A model generated the notes under the pieces. That model saw only the letters and a program-made list of their open reading frames with translations, did not search any database and was not told the DNA's origin. 14,547 nucleotides of DNA from RGIG5057 sp964371585. Lineage in GTDB: Bacteria; Bacillota; Clostridia; TANB77; CAG-465. A program made the translations under genes and the position numbers. The first letter of the stretch is position 1; every line of letters begins with the position of its first letter. The stretch is taken from the NCBI GenBank assembly GCA_964371585.1, contig CAYJMD010000014.1, positions 1 to 14,547 on the forward strand, written 5' to 3'. Positions 1 through 6,733 of this stretch are shown in pieces.

Positions 1-25
1 ATTATATAACTAAATAGGAGGGAAT

Positions 26-694
26 ATGTTAACTGAAAAAAATAAGGAACAAACAGTATTTGAATTTTATTCTTTATGCTGTAAACTAAAAACTGTAATT
101 AGAAAAGGATGGCTAAATTGGAATGTAAATAAAGATAGACTAGAAAGTATTGCAGAACATATATTTGGAGTCCAAATGCTTGCAATTGCAATGCAATCAC
201 AGTATGAAGAGTATAAGGATGTAGATATTAAAAAAGTTATTTTAATGCTTGCTATACATGAACTTGGAGAAATAGTTATAGGTGACTTAACTCAATGGGA
301 GATTGATGCTACAGTTAAAGCTGAAAAAGAAATTGCTGGTGTATGTGAAGTATTAAAAGATCTTTTAAACAAAGAACAAATAGTATCATTATTTATTGAG
401 TTTGAAAAAAGAGAATCTAAAGAGGCTAATTTTGCATATCAATGTGATAAATTAGAAGGTGGATTACAGTGTAAACTTTACGATACTGATAATGCTGTAG
501 ATTTAAATAACCAAGAAGATAATATTAGTTGTAAAGATCCGATATATGTTAAAAATAAAGAAATAGAAAAATCATGGTCTGGTATGTGGTTACAATTTGG
601 TATGGAAAAATATGGATTCGATAAAAATTTTTATGAAGTTTCTAAATATACTAAAAATATAGATATTGAGGAAATAGTTAAATTTTTAAAATAA
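26..694 (+). CDS. HD-domain phosphohydrolase, YfbR/HDDC2-like
   Basis: 222 residues. The layout resembles the YfbR/HDDC2 family, whose known members are metal-dependent 5'-deoxynucleotidases acting on dNMPs in the cytoplasm. Visible family residues are AEH (His45), the His78-Glu79 pair in IHELGE with Glu82, then GD (Asp87), and a late Asp141 in CDKLEGG. In YfbR the second motif is His-Asp, so Glu79 replaces a usual metal-binding Asp; activity may differ or be lost. An aromatic stretch before the first His (GWLNW, 28-32) matches the region that usually contacts substrate. The start is fixed by AGGAGGG at 16-22, directly upstream of the ATG. There is no signal peptide or membrane segment. Any promoter lies outside the window. 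The family assignment is fairly firm; the substrate is inferred. Confidence 0.82.
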   Translation: MLTEKNKEQTVFEFYSLCCKLKTVIRKGWLNWNVNKDRLESIAEHIFGVQMLAIAMQSQYEEYKDVDIKKVILMLAIHELGEIVIGDLTQWEIDATVKAEKEIAGVCEVLKDLLNKEQIVSLFIEFEKRESKEANFAYQCDKLEGGLQCKLYDTDNAVDLNNQEDNISCKDPIYVKNKEIEKSWSGMWLQFGMEKYGFDKNFYEVSKYTKNIDIEEIVKFLK

Positions 695-741
695 TAAATA
701 TAAATGTTGAAGTATAATATTAAATGAACGGAGGTAAAATT

Positions 742-942
742 ATGTCTAAAAATTGGTATCCACAGATTAATAGAGAAAAATGTATAGAGTGTAGTGCTTG
801 TATAAAAAACTGCAGAAGTAATGTATATGATGTAGAAAAGAGCCCAGTTCCAATAGTAAAAAATCCGGACAACTGTCATGAGGGATGTCATGGATGTGGA
901 AATGTATGTCCTGTAGGAGCAATAACTTATTTTGGAGAATAA
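742..942 (+). CDS. Small two-[4Fe-4S] ferredoxin
   Basis: 66 residues carrying two iron-sulfur motifs: C14-x2-C17-x2-C20-x3-C24 and C45-x3-C49-x2-C52-x3-C56-P. The first is the classical spacing; the second has one extra residue between its first two Cys. The N-terminus (KNWYPQINREKC) resembles small clostridial ferredoxins that I recall from heavy-metal or thioredoxin-type redox loci, but no such partner is present here. The expected role is single-electron transfer in the cytoplasm. I chose ATG 742 over the upstream in-frame ATG 724 because GGAGG at 730-734 sits seven bases before it; the 724 start would place that site inside the gene. A -10-like TATAAT at 713-718 could give it its own promoter, but no -35 element is convincing. 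Confidence 0.88.
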   Translation: MSKNWYPQINREKCIECSACIKNCRSNVYDVEKSPVPIVKNPDNCHEGCHGCGNVCPVGAITYFGE

Positions 943-956
943 AGGAAATACTATGT

Positions 957-1046
957 ATGCTGTTATCAGCAATTATATTAATAGCATCAATGTTTTCAAT
1001 CACAGAATCAATATACTATTTTTTTACCAACACATGGTTGTTTTAA
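957..1046 (+). CDS. Possible 29-residue hydrophobic membrane peptide
   Basis: This short reading frame lies between the ferredoxin and the GNAT gene. The product starts MLLSAIILIASMF and ends in TNTWLF. Residues 2-13 are almost wholly hydrophobic, so one membrane segment is plausible. AGGA at 943-946 is about ten bases upstream. A second frame opening at ATG 953 encodes an unremarkable 33-residue peptide and is closer to the same site, so the choice of frame is uncertain. It could also be chance or a decayed gene. I do not recognise a family. Confidence 0.27.
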   Translation: MLLSAIILIASMFSITESIYYFFTNTWLF

Positions 1047-1056
1047 AGGAGTAATT

Positions 1057-1581
1057 ATGGAATTAATAGAAAAAAGAGTTAATAAAAAATTAGAAAATTA
1101 TAATGAAATAGTAGAATTTATGAAAAGGGTATTTCCAAAAGAAGAGTTAATGCCAATGTGGCTGTTAAATATTGTAGCTAAAATGAAAAAAATTGAATTT
1201 AATGCATATTATGATAATGATGTATTTGTTGGTATTTTATTTACAATAGAATCTAAAGAGTCACTATTTATATTTTATATTGCCGTTAATGATAAAATAC
1301 AATCTAAAGGTTATGGAACAAAATTATTACAGTTAGTATTACATAAGTATCCTAATAAGCAAATATCACTATTTATCGAAACGATGGATGATAAACAAGC
1401 ATCTAATTATGAACAAAGAGTTAGAAGATTAGAGTTTTATAAGAAAAATGGGTTTATTCATACTGGAATAAAAGCTGGTGGCAAAGAACCTTTTATAGAC
1501 ATATTATCTACAGATGAAAAGTTTAGTGTAAAAGATGCAAAAAGAATACTTAAATTTATGCCTATGAAAATATTTAAATAG
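1057..1581 (+). CDS. GNAT-family N-acetyltransferase
   Basis: 174 residues with a GNAT fold signature. The acetyl-CoA pyrophosphate-binding loop is Q82-S-K-G85-Y-G87-T, following the beta strand FIFYIAVND. The C-terminal FYKKNGF (127-133) is the usual motif B. The enzyme should transfer an acetyl group from acetyl-CoA to an amine in the cytoplasm; the substrate cannot be read from sequence. The ATG follows AAGGAG at 1046-1051. It may be co-transcribed with the ferredoxin, since no terminator lies between them. Downstream is the hairpin at 1620-1664, which lacks a U-tract in this direction, so transcription may run into the structured intergenic region. Length is normal for a single-domain GNAT. 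Confidence 0.88.
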   Translation: MELIEKRVNKKLENYNEIVEFMKRVFPKEELMPMWLLNIVAKMKKIEFNAYYDNDVFVGILFTIESKESLFIFYIAVNDKIQSKGYGTKLLQLVLHKYPNKQISLFIETMDDKQASNYEQRVRRLEFYKKNGFIHTGIKAGGKEPFIDILSTDEKFSVKDAKRILKFMPMKIFK

Positions 1582-1610
1582 ATAACAAAAAACATAATTA
1601 TTTAAATTCA

Positions 1611-1764
1611 TAAAAAAATATTAGCTATTTACGTGAAGTTTAAAATATCATGTAAATAGCTGATGTTCTAATTAGTAATGTTATTTTTGGGATATCTCCT
1701 CTAGTAGAAAATACAATAATTCTTCTTGTTTAAACTTCTATTATTATATTTTAATTAGAACTGT
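1611..1764 (-). ncRNA. Candidate structured small RNA
   Basis: Read on the minus strand, the 250-base gap between genes looks like a compact RNA gene. It begins just after a TATAAT at 1776-1771. A 10-bp closing stem joins 1761-1752 (GUUCUAAUUA) with 1674-1665. Inside it is a 13-bp hairpin, 1752-1740 with 1720-1708, containing one G-U pair; its first base, 1752, is shared with the end of the closing stem. An unpaired 3' side carries GGAGAUAUCCC, and then comes a terminator hairpin with U7. Loop bases 1738-1729 (GAAGUUUAAA) are exactly complementary to bases in the terminator loop (1644-1635), allowing a pseudoknot or kissing contact. No credible ORF fits. The orientation is not certain: the terminator hairpin has G-U pairs on the + strand but C-A mismatches on the minus strand. 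I recognise no Rfam family. Confidence 0.45.
1612..1664 (-). terminator. Rho-independent terminator of the minus-strand RNA
   Basis: The hairpin core is ten perfect pairs, 1661-1652 with 1632-1623 (AGCUAUUUAC and GUAAAUAGCU), extended by three more pairs beyond one mismatch. On the minus strand it is followed by seven U (1618-1612). On the + strand the same hairpin is followed by GTTCTAATTAG and would terminate poorly. Confidence 0.6.
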
Positions 1765-1770
1765 AATAAT

Positions 1771-1776
1771 ATTATA
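1771..1776 (-). promoter_or_regulatory. -10 box of the candidate minus-strand RNA
   Basis: TATAAT reads on the minus strand from 1776 to 1771, placing a transcription start near 1764-1761, exactly where the closing stem of the RNA begins. No recognisable -35 box is present 16-18 bases upstream, so this is tentative in such AT-rich DNA. Confidence 0.35.
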
Positions 1777-1781
1777 AATAT

Positions 1782-1810
1782 TTGATTTATAATATTATTT
1801 ATAATATAAT
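1782..1810 (+). promoter_or_regulatory. Sigma-A-like promoter of the split gene and prepilin cluster
   Basis: TTGATT (1782-1787), a 17-base spacer and a perfect TATAAT (1805-1810). Transcription should start near 1817, just before the AGGAGAG ribosome site. It lies back-to-back with the minus-strand -10 box at 1771-1776, so the two starts probably compete for polymerase. Confidence 0.6.
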
Positions 1811-1830
1811 TAATTAGTAGGAGAGATAAA

Positions 1831-2308
1831 ATGGAAAAGATTAATATAAAAGATATAAATATAACAGATTCATATTTTCGTTTATGATGCATATGAAAAA
1901 AGACTTAAAGATGAAATATATTTAAAAGTTGATGCTAAAGAAGGTATAGATTTTGAAACAGATCAGATACATGGACTGGGAGCAAGTTATGATATAAAAG
2001 GAAAAGAAAATCAAGGCATATCAAAAGACAAGCTTAAACTAATAACTTCAGAAAAAGGAGATACAGCTCTAGAAATAATAAAAAAAGTGTATAGTGATCT
2101 ATTAATTAAAAATCCTGAAAGTAAAGAAATTATTAAAGATCATCTTTCGGATTTAAGTGGGATGATTGAATATATACAGGAAAAAGAGCATAATAAAACT
2201 AAGTCATTTGTAGGAGAACTAAAATCAAATATTAATAATGATATATCTAAATATAAGGATAATAGTTTAAAAAAAGAACATAATGCTAAAGATATAGAAG
2301 AAAGATAA
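1831..2308 (+). pseudogene. Unrecognised 158-residue protein split by a frame change
   Basis: From ATG 1831, behind TAGGAGAG at 1817-1824, the frame reads MEKINIKDINITDSYFR and stops at TGA 1885. A second open frame continues without interruption to TAA 2308 (…VYDAYEKRLKDE…). Removing one T from the TTTT run at 1875-1878 joins them smoothly as …TDSYFVYDAYEKR…, giving a 158-residue, very charged, Lys/Glu-rich cytoplasmic protein with no membrane segment. I do not recognise its family. The open 2087-2308 segment alone is only its C-terminal part. The alternatives are a one-base assembly error at the homopolymer, or +1 ribosomal slippage at TTT CGT (1876-1881). It has its own promoter and lies 51 bases before the first prepilin-like gene, probably in the same transcript. 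Confidence 0.7.
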
Positions 2309-2327
2309 AAGTATTCTTAAATATAAA

Positions 2328-2362
2328 GGGGGAAACGAGGTTATATACTCGAACGATATATG
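2328..2362 (+). promoter_or_regulatory. Unusual distant ribosome site with intervening hairpin
   Basis: ATG 2360 has no Shine-Dalgarno sequence at normal distance. GGGGG lies at 2328-2332 and GAGG at 2337-2340. CGAG (2336-2339) and CTCG (2348-2351) can pair; folding that 16-base segment away would bring GGGGG to about eleven bases from the ATG. The hairpin stem is only four pairs, so this is suggestive. Confidence 0.35.
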
Positions 2363-3841
2363 AAATTAAAAACAAATAAAAATAATAATTCTGGTGTAAC
2401 ACTACTTACACTAATAATAACAATTGTGGTGTTATTAATACTTACTGGTACAACTATTTCTATACTTACAGGTCAAAATAATGTGATAAATATGGCTAAT
2501 GAAGCAGCTATAAAATCTAGTTTATCAGCTTTAAAAGAAGAATTTGAGATGAATATTGTCTACGAATACAATAATTTAGATGATATAAATGTATATGGGA
2601 ATGATATAAAAGAATATATAAAAAGTATAGAAGATAAAGATATAGATAATTTTGCTATTTTAAAAGGTAAACTTACATATATTGGAGAAGATGAACTCAT
2701 AAAAGAATATTGTATAGATTTAGATATAGATGTGGGTTTTTTAGACATTGCAATACTTAGTGAATTTATACAAAATATAGAAGTGGTACAGGGGTTGCAA
2801 GATAAAGATATAACTCCAATAAACTATTTAGGAGATAGACTATACGATAGAAACGCTTTAAATTCACTTAAATGGAAAATATTAGTTGAATATGATAATG
2901 ATAATAATGCTGTTAATATAAGTGGATCTAAATGGTATTACATTGCAAAAGGTACATCAATTGATGGGCATATAGTTGAGTATGATTATGTAATAAATTA
3001 TGAAACAAATGATATAAAGATAGTTTCTAACTATAAAATTTGGGATGTTAATTCAAGTTTAGGTGTTACTGATGGTTTAGTGATGAATATAGATGCTACA
3101 AATATGAATAGTAGTGATTGGGGAGATATAGAAACATATGGTAATGTTAAATATATGAATGAAACAAAATCACTTTATTTTGATGGAGATGGAGACTATT
3201 TAAAATTAACATCACCTGGGGATTTTAGTAAAGGATTTACATTTGAAATATATGCAAATCTAGATAGATTAAATTATGTAATCAATGGGAACTCAGCTTC
3301 AGGTCTATTTACACGTATTAAAAGTTTAAATGAAAATGATATTTCTAAATCAATGAGGTTTGGATATACATCTTTTAAGTTAATATGTAAATTTAATTCA
3401 TATTCAAATTGGGCAGGAACAGGCGAAAAACTTTCTACTTTAAGTTATGGAGATATTCAAATACAAAATGCTTCAGATATGTATAAAATAAATGAAGATT
3501 TCTACTTAACATTCGTATATAGAACATATAAAGATTCTACTGTAGAAGAAAGAGCAGCTTTAAACTGGACAGTAAATCAAGATAGGATAGAGTATTATAT
3601 TGATGGCGTATTATATGGATATACATATTTTGATAGTAATAGTTATATACAAGGATGTAGTGTTTGGAATAATCCAGATACACCAATGTTTATAGGTGTT
3701 ACTCAGTGGTGGAATAAAAGTAGTAAATATTATTTAAAAGGTGATGTATATTCTTGTAGACTATATGAAAGTTCACTATCTAAAGATGAAGTATTAGCTA
3801 ATTATAATGCTACTATTCAGTGGAGAAACACAGAGTTTTAA
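2360..3841 (+). CDS. Prepilin-like protein with C-terminal LamG head
   Basis: 493 residues. The N-terminus is a type IV prepilin-like segment: a basic leader, Gly12 followed by VTLLTL, then a hydrophobic helix to about residue 36. A prepilin peptidase would be expected to cut after Gly12 and the helix to insert in the membrane or pack in a filament. Position +5 of the mature protein is Thr rather than the usual Glu. Residues about 40-230 are a mixed linker; about 238-486 look like a LamG/concanavalin-type jelly roll (LVMNIDATN, LYFDGDGDYLKL, IEYYIDGVLYG, CRLYESSLSKDEVLANYN), a fold that commonly binds glycans. It is a paralogue of the next gene: both share a KLTYIGE/IIFVGE strand before the head. 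The start is supported by the leader; the ribosome site is unusual. No pilus assembly genes are nearby. Confidence 0.85.
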   Translation: MKLKTNKNNNSGVTLLTLIITIVVLLILTGTTISILTGQNNVINMANEAAIKSSLSALKEEFEMNIVYEYNNLDDINVYGNDIKEYIKSIEDKDIDNFAILKGKLTYIGEDELIKEYCIDLDIDVGFLDIAILSEFIQNIEVVQGLQDKDITPINYLGDRLYDRNALNSLKWKILVEYDNDNNAVNISGSKWYYIAKGTSIDGHIVEYDYVINYETNDIKIVSNYKIWDVNSSLGVTDGLVMNIDATNMNSSDWGDIETYGNVKYMNETKSLYFDGDGDYLKLTSPGDFSKGFTFEIYANLDRLNYVINGNSASGLFTRIKSLNENDISKSMRFGYTSFKLICKFNSYSNWAGTGEKLSTLSYGDIQIQNASDMYKINEDFYLTFVYRTYKDSTVEERAALNWTVNQDRIEYYIDGVLYGYTYFDSNSYIQGCSVWNNPDTPMFIGVTQWWNKSSKYYLKGDVYSCRLYESSLSKDEVLANYNATIQWRNTEF

Positions 3842-3876
3842 TGTACATAATTAAATAATAAAGAGGAGAAAATATA

Positions 3877-4977
3877 ATGAAAAAAAGAGGTATAAGTCTT
3901 ATAGTTTTAATAATAACAATTGTAGTTTTAATTATTATTACATCTGTTAGTATTTTAACATTAACAGGAGAAAATAATATAATAAGTCAAGCTATGAAAG
4001 CTAGTTTGAAAACAGAGTTTTCAGGATATAAAGAAAGTGTAAATTTAGGATTTTTAAATTCAGATAGTATTGCTGGAAATTTTGATAAGCTTCAAATAAT
4101 AACAGATGTTAGTACATATATTCCACATTTAAATGAAGAGTATAAAGATAATATAGCAATATACAATAGAGAAATAATATTTGTAGGTGAAGCATCAGAT
4201 GATTTGAAGGTTGTTTTAGAAGAACTTGAAATTAAATATTATTCTACTGGTTCTTTTGAACAAGTAGAAAATATGATTAATTATGAAATATTAGAAGAAA
4301 ATCAAAAAACTGGTTTTGATGCAGCTATACCACCTGTAGAGGGTAGTGACTGGGAATTAAACGGAACTAAATTTAATCTTGGGGCAAATACAACATATAA
4401 TGAAGAAGGATATTTTGAGCAAAATGTATCAGTTGGAACATCAAATTATATACAGACACAACCATTCATTATTGATTATGATAAAAGCTTCACTATAGAA
4501 TATGTATTTACAATGGATAACCTTGAAACTAATGTTGGAGATATTCAAATGATGTCGATACAAGGCGTAAATCCGAGTTTTGAACACATATTATTCTATA
4601 CATATAGTTACTCTAAAGAAAAATGGTTTTCTATGTATTCACCTAGCAGAGGAATGTTAAATGGAGATAGAAATATTGAGCAAGGTAATACTCCTTCACC
4701 ATTAGAGCTGGATCATACTGTTATAACTTTAGGGCTTGTATATGATAAAGAAGAAGGTAAAATAAAACAGTACGTAAATGGTGTATTAAACAAAGAGGAA
4801 ACTATAAGAGGAAGTTTAAGTGGTGAAACACTTGTAACGTGGTCAAATACAAGACATAATACAGCTTCAAATGGAATAGATGGGCAGGTATATAAATTTG
4901 CATTTTACGAGGAAAGAGTTTCAGATAAACAGTTATTGTATAATCATGAATTATATTTAGAAAAATATGGAAAATAA
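3877..4977 (+). CDS. Prepilin-like protein with C-terminal LamG head
   Basis: 366 residues. The leader MKKRG is followed by ISLIVLIITIVVLIII, a prepilin-type cleavage site after Gly5 and a hydrophobic helix; mature position +5 is Val instead of Glu. Residues about 45-140 form a linker related to that of the preceding protein. About 147-360 form a second LamG-like head (FDAAIPP…SDWE, FTIEYVFTMDN, IKQYVNGVLNKEE, YKFAFYEERVSDKQLLYNHELY). The probable role is surface binding as a minor pilin or membrane-anchored adhesin. AGAGGAG at 3862-3868 gives a good ribosome site. It lies 35 bases after its paralogue with no terminator between, so they are one transcript, which ends at the strong terminator at 4977-5003. 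Confidence 0.86.
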   Translation: MKKRGISLIVLIITIVVLIIITSVSILTLTGENNIISQAMKASLKTEFSGYKESVNLGFLNSDSIAGNFDKLQIITDVSTYIPHLNEEYKDNIAIYNREIIFVGEASDDLKVVLEELEIKYYSTGSFEQVENMINYEILEENQKTGFDAAIPPVEGSDWELNGTKFNLGANTTYNEEGYFEQNVSVGTSNYIQTQPFIIDYDKSFTIEYVFTMDNLETNVGDIQMMSIQGVNPSFEHILFYTYSYSKEKWFSMYSPSRGMLNGDRNIEQGNTPSPLELDHTVITLGLVYDKEEGKIKQYVNGVLNKEETIRGSLSGETLVTWSNTRHNTASNGIDGQVYKFAFYEERVSDKQLLYNHELYLEKYGK

Positions 4978-5003
4978 AAGTCAGTATTTACTGACTTTTT
5001 TTT
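4977..5003 (+). terminator. Rho-independent terminator after the LamG genes
   Basis: A nine-pair stem, AAAGTCAGT (4977-4985) with ACTGACTTT (4990-4998), four-base loop, running into eight T (4996-5003). It begins at the last base of the stop codon. Confidence 0.92.
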
Positions 5004-5019
5004 AATATAAAAAATACAC

Positions 5020-5048
5020 TTGTAAAAATTATATTTTTGTTGTAAAAT
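5020..5048 (+). promoter_or_regulatory. Probable promoter of the third prepilin-like gene
   Basis: TTGTAA (5020-5025), a 17-base spacer and TAAAAT (5043-5048). It sits between the upstream terminator and the gene. The leader would contain a ten-pair inverted repeat, AACAAAAAAT (5055-5064) with ATTTTTTGTT (5075-5084), of unknown purpose. Confidence 0.45.
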
Positions 5049-5131
5049 ATTAATAACAAAAAATATTTGTAATTATTTTTTGTTTAATTTAATAAAGAGG
5101 GTTAAAAATATAAAAAGAGGAGAAATGATAT

Positions 5132-6424
5132 ATGAAAAAAAGAGGTATAACTTTAATAACATTAATAGTATCAATAATTGTGATAACAATATTAGCAGGA
5201 ACATCAATACTAGTAATAGCAGGTCCAGATGGAATGATAGCAAGAGCAAATAAAGCTGCAGAAGAAGCAGAATACTATAATGCAACAGAAGTAATTAGAT
5301 TGTCAGTTATAGGAAGTTATGATAGTACTGGAATGTTAAATGATGAAAGATTAATGATTGAGCTTGCTAAAATAACTACAAAAATTACAGATAAAAATGG
5401 AGCTACAATTGAAAATAGTGTAACAGATTTAACAAATAAATACCCTATCAAAGTTGTAGTTAATGGATATGAATTTGAAATAAGTAATAATGGTATAGTA
5501 AAAGGTATAGGTAAAGAATCTGATACTGGTATGTTAGAACCTGGAGAAATCGCAAGTTCAACAAAAAATAAATACCAAGATACTGAAGGTAAAGTATTAG
5601 AAATACCAGTAGGAGGAATGGTTTCTACAGTTATAACACAGCAAAATATAAAAGATGGTCTTGTTATGATTGATGTAAAAGGAAATCAATGGGTATGGGT
5701 AGAAGTTCCAGAATCAATATTTGTAAATCCTGTTGTTAAATCAAAACAAGATTTCGATAGTATTGAAAGTAATATAAAAACATATGTGAGTGAATATGCA
5801 ATGCCTACATACGGTACATATATATATAAAGATGAATGGAATGAAAACTATACTGAAATATATGAAACTAAAGAAGAATATGATACTGCTAAAGATATAG
5901 TATTAGCTAACATATATAGTAGAAATGGTTTTTGGGTATCAAGATATGAAATAGGATATGAAAATGGTATTGCTGTATCTAAACCTGATAAAAGTATATA
6001 TATAAATCAAACAATAGATGAAGCTCAAACATCTATAAGTGATATGAATGAAACTAGTACATTAATGTTTGGATTCCAGTGGGACTTAATATTAAAGTTC
6101 ATGGAAACTAAAGGTGGAATATCACCTACAGTACTAAAATCTGAAAGTGCACAAATAGGAAACTATAAAGATAATATTAATGAAAGTATTGACGGACTTG
6201 CAAAAGCAGGAGAATCTCCTAATTCAGAAGTATTAAATATAAATGATATAGCAGGAAATGTGTGGGAATGGACGTTAGAAACATATAGTAATCCAAATAC
6301 TCCATATGTATATAGAGGTGGTAATTATTCACTTGATTGTAGATATTTTTCAGCAATTAAAAGATATCAAAATGCACCAGAATATAGAAATATTACAATT
6401 GGATCAAGAGCAGTATTTTATTAA
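5132..6424 (+). CDS. Prepilin-like protein with SUMF1/FGE-type head
   Basis: 430 residues. MKKRG followed by ITLITLIVSIIVITILAG is a prepilin-type leader and membrane helix, cut after Gly5 if processed; mature position +5 is Thr. After a linker, about residues 145-430 match the formylglycine-generating-enzyme-like/SUMF1 fold, related to C-type lectin folds. Hallmarks are GNQWVWVEVP (184-193), DIAGNVWEW (372-380), YRGGNYS (394-400) and the closing IGSRAVFY (423-430). Such heads on prepilin stems are more likely binding modules than enzymes, and only one Cys (403) is present. AGAGGAG at 5116-5122 is the ribosome site. The ribosome site and first codons are nearly identical to those of the preceding gene. 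A terminator at 6458-6516 closes the unit. Confidence 0.87.
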   Translation: MKKRGITLITLIVSIIVITILAGTSILVIAGPDGMIARANKAAEEAEYYNATEVIRLSVIGSYDSTGMLNDERLMIELAKITTKITDKNGATIENSVTDLTNKYPIKVVVNGYEFEISNNGIVKGIGKESDTGMLEPGEIASSTKNKYQDTEGKVLEIPVGGMVSTVITQQNIKDGLVMIDVKGNQWVWVEVPESIFVNPVVKSKQDFDSIESNIKTYVSEYAMPTYGTYIYKDEWNENYTEIYETKEEYDTAKDIVLANIYSRNGFWVSRYEIGYENGIAVSKPDKSIYINQTIDEAQTSISDMNETSTLMFGFQWDLILKFMETKGGISPTVLKSESAQIGNYKDNINESIDGLAKAGESPNSEVLNINDIAGNVWEWTLETYSNPNTPYVYRGGNYSLDCRYFSAIKRYQNAPEYRNITIGSRAVFY

Positions 6425-6457
6425 AATTATTAATTAAACTTAAGTGCTTAAACTTAT

Positions 6458-6516
6458 AATAACTCTATTACAAATTTTACTAGGAAATAGTAAAGTAGGT
6501 AAAGAGTTATTTTTTT
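6458..6516 (+). terminator. Branched rho-independent terminator
   Basis: Outer stem AATAACTCT (6458-6466) with AGAGTTATT (6503-6511), continued by TTAC/GTAA, and an inner stem TTTACTA (6476-6482) with TAGTAAA (6488-6494). It is followed by T to 6516. The long, two-part stem is unusual but the U-tract is clear. Confidence 0.75.
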
Positions 6517-6520
6517 ATAA

Positions 6521-6676
6521 CCTATTTACTTAAAACTTAAATGTGATATAAAAGAGTTAGAGGAATATTATTTTACTAAAAAAGTAATAAAATCAATTAA
6601 TAAATTTGCTGTTAAAAATAATCTGTCTTCAAAAGTGCAGATAAATGGTAAACCATGGGAGTTTAACTTAGATTAA
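6521..6676 (+). pseudogene. Start-less 3' remnant of an unknown gene
   Basis: One frame is open from 6521 to TAA 6676 and reads like real protein, with mixed charged and hydrophobic residues, including DIKELEEYYFTKK, NKFAVKNNLSSK and a tidy ending NGKPWEFNLD. It has no ATG, GTG or TTG start and is cut at its 5' side by the terminator just upstream. It is followed at once by its own terminator at 6675-6702, as a genuine gene end would be. I do not recognise the family. The likely history is a deletion joining the end of the pilin unit to the tail of another gene. Confidence 0.5.
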
Positions 6677-6702
6677 TACTAGAGTAATATCTAGTATTTT
6701 TT
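6675..6702 (+). terminator. Rho-independent terminator after the remnant
   Basis: Nine-pair stem AATACTAGA (6675-6683) with TCTAGTATT (6690-6698), six-base loop, then T to 6702. Confidence 0.88.
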
Positions 6703-6733
6703 ATTGTCTTTTAATAATATATCTGTATTACTC

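Noticed and set aside
631..1003. Two minus-strand open frames opposite the ferredoxin and the following gap
   Set aside because: Repetitive Ile/Tyr/Ser composition typical of antisense reading of AT-rich coding DNA; the + strand has intact Cys motifs.
1620..1664. Terminator of the GNAT gene on the + strand
   Set aside because: The hairpin is good, but no T-run follows on this strand; the U-run belongs to the minus strand.
1882..1888. prfB-type frameshift at TTA TGA in the split gene
   Set aside because: tRNA-Leu on UUA would pair badly after moving to UAU, and no internal Shine-Dalgarno is placed to help. The TTT-CGT site just upstream is the better candidate.
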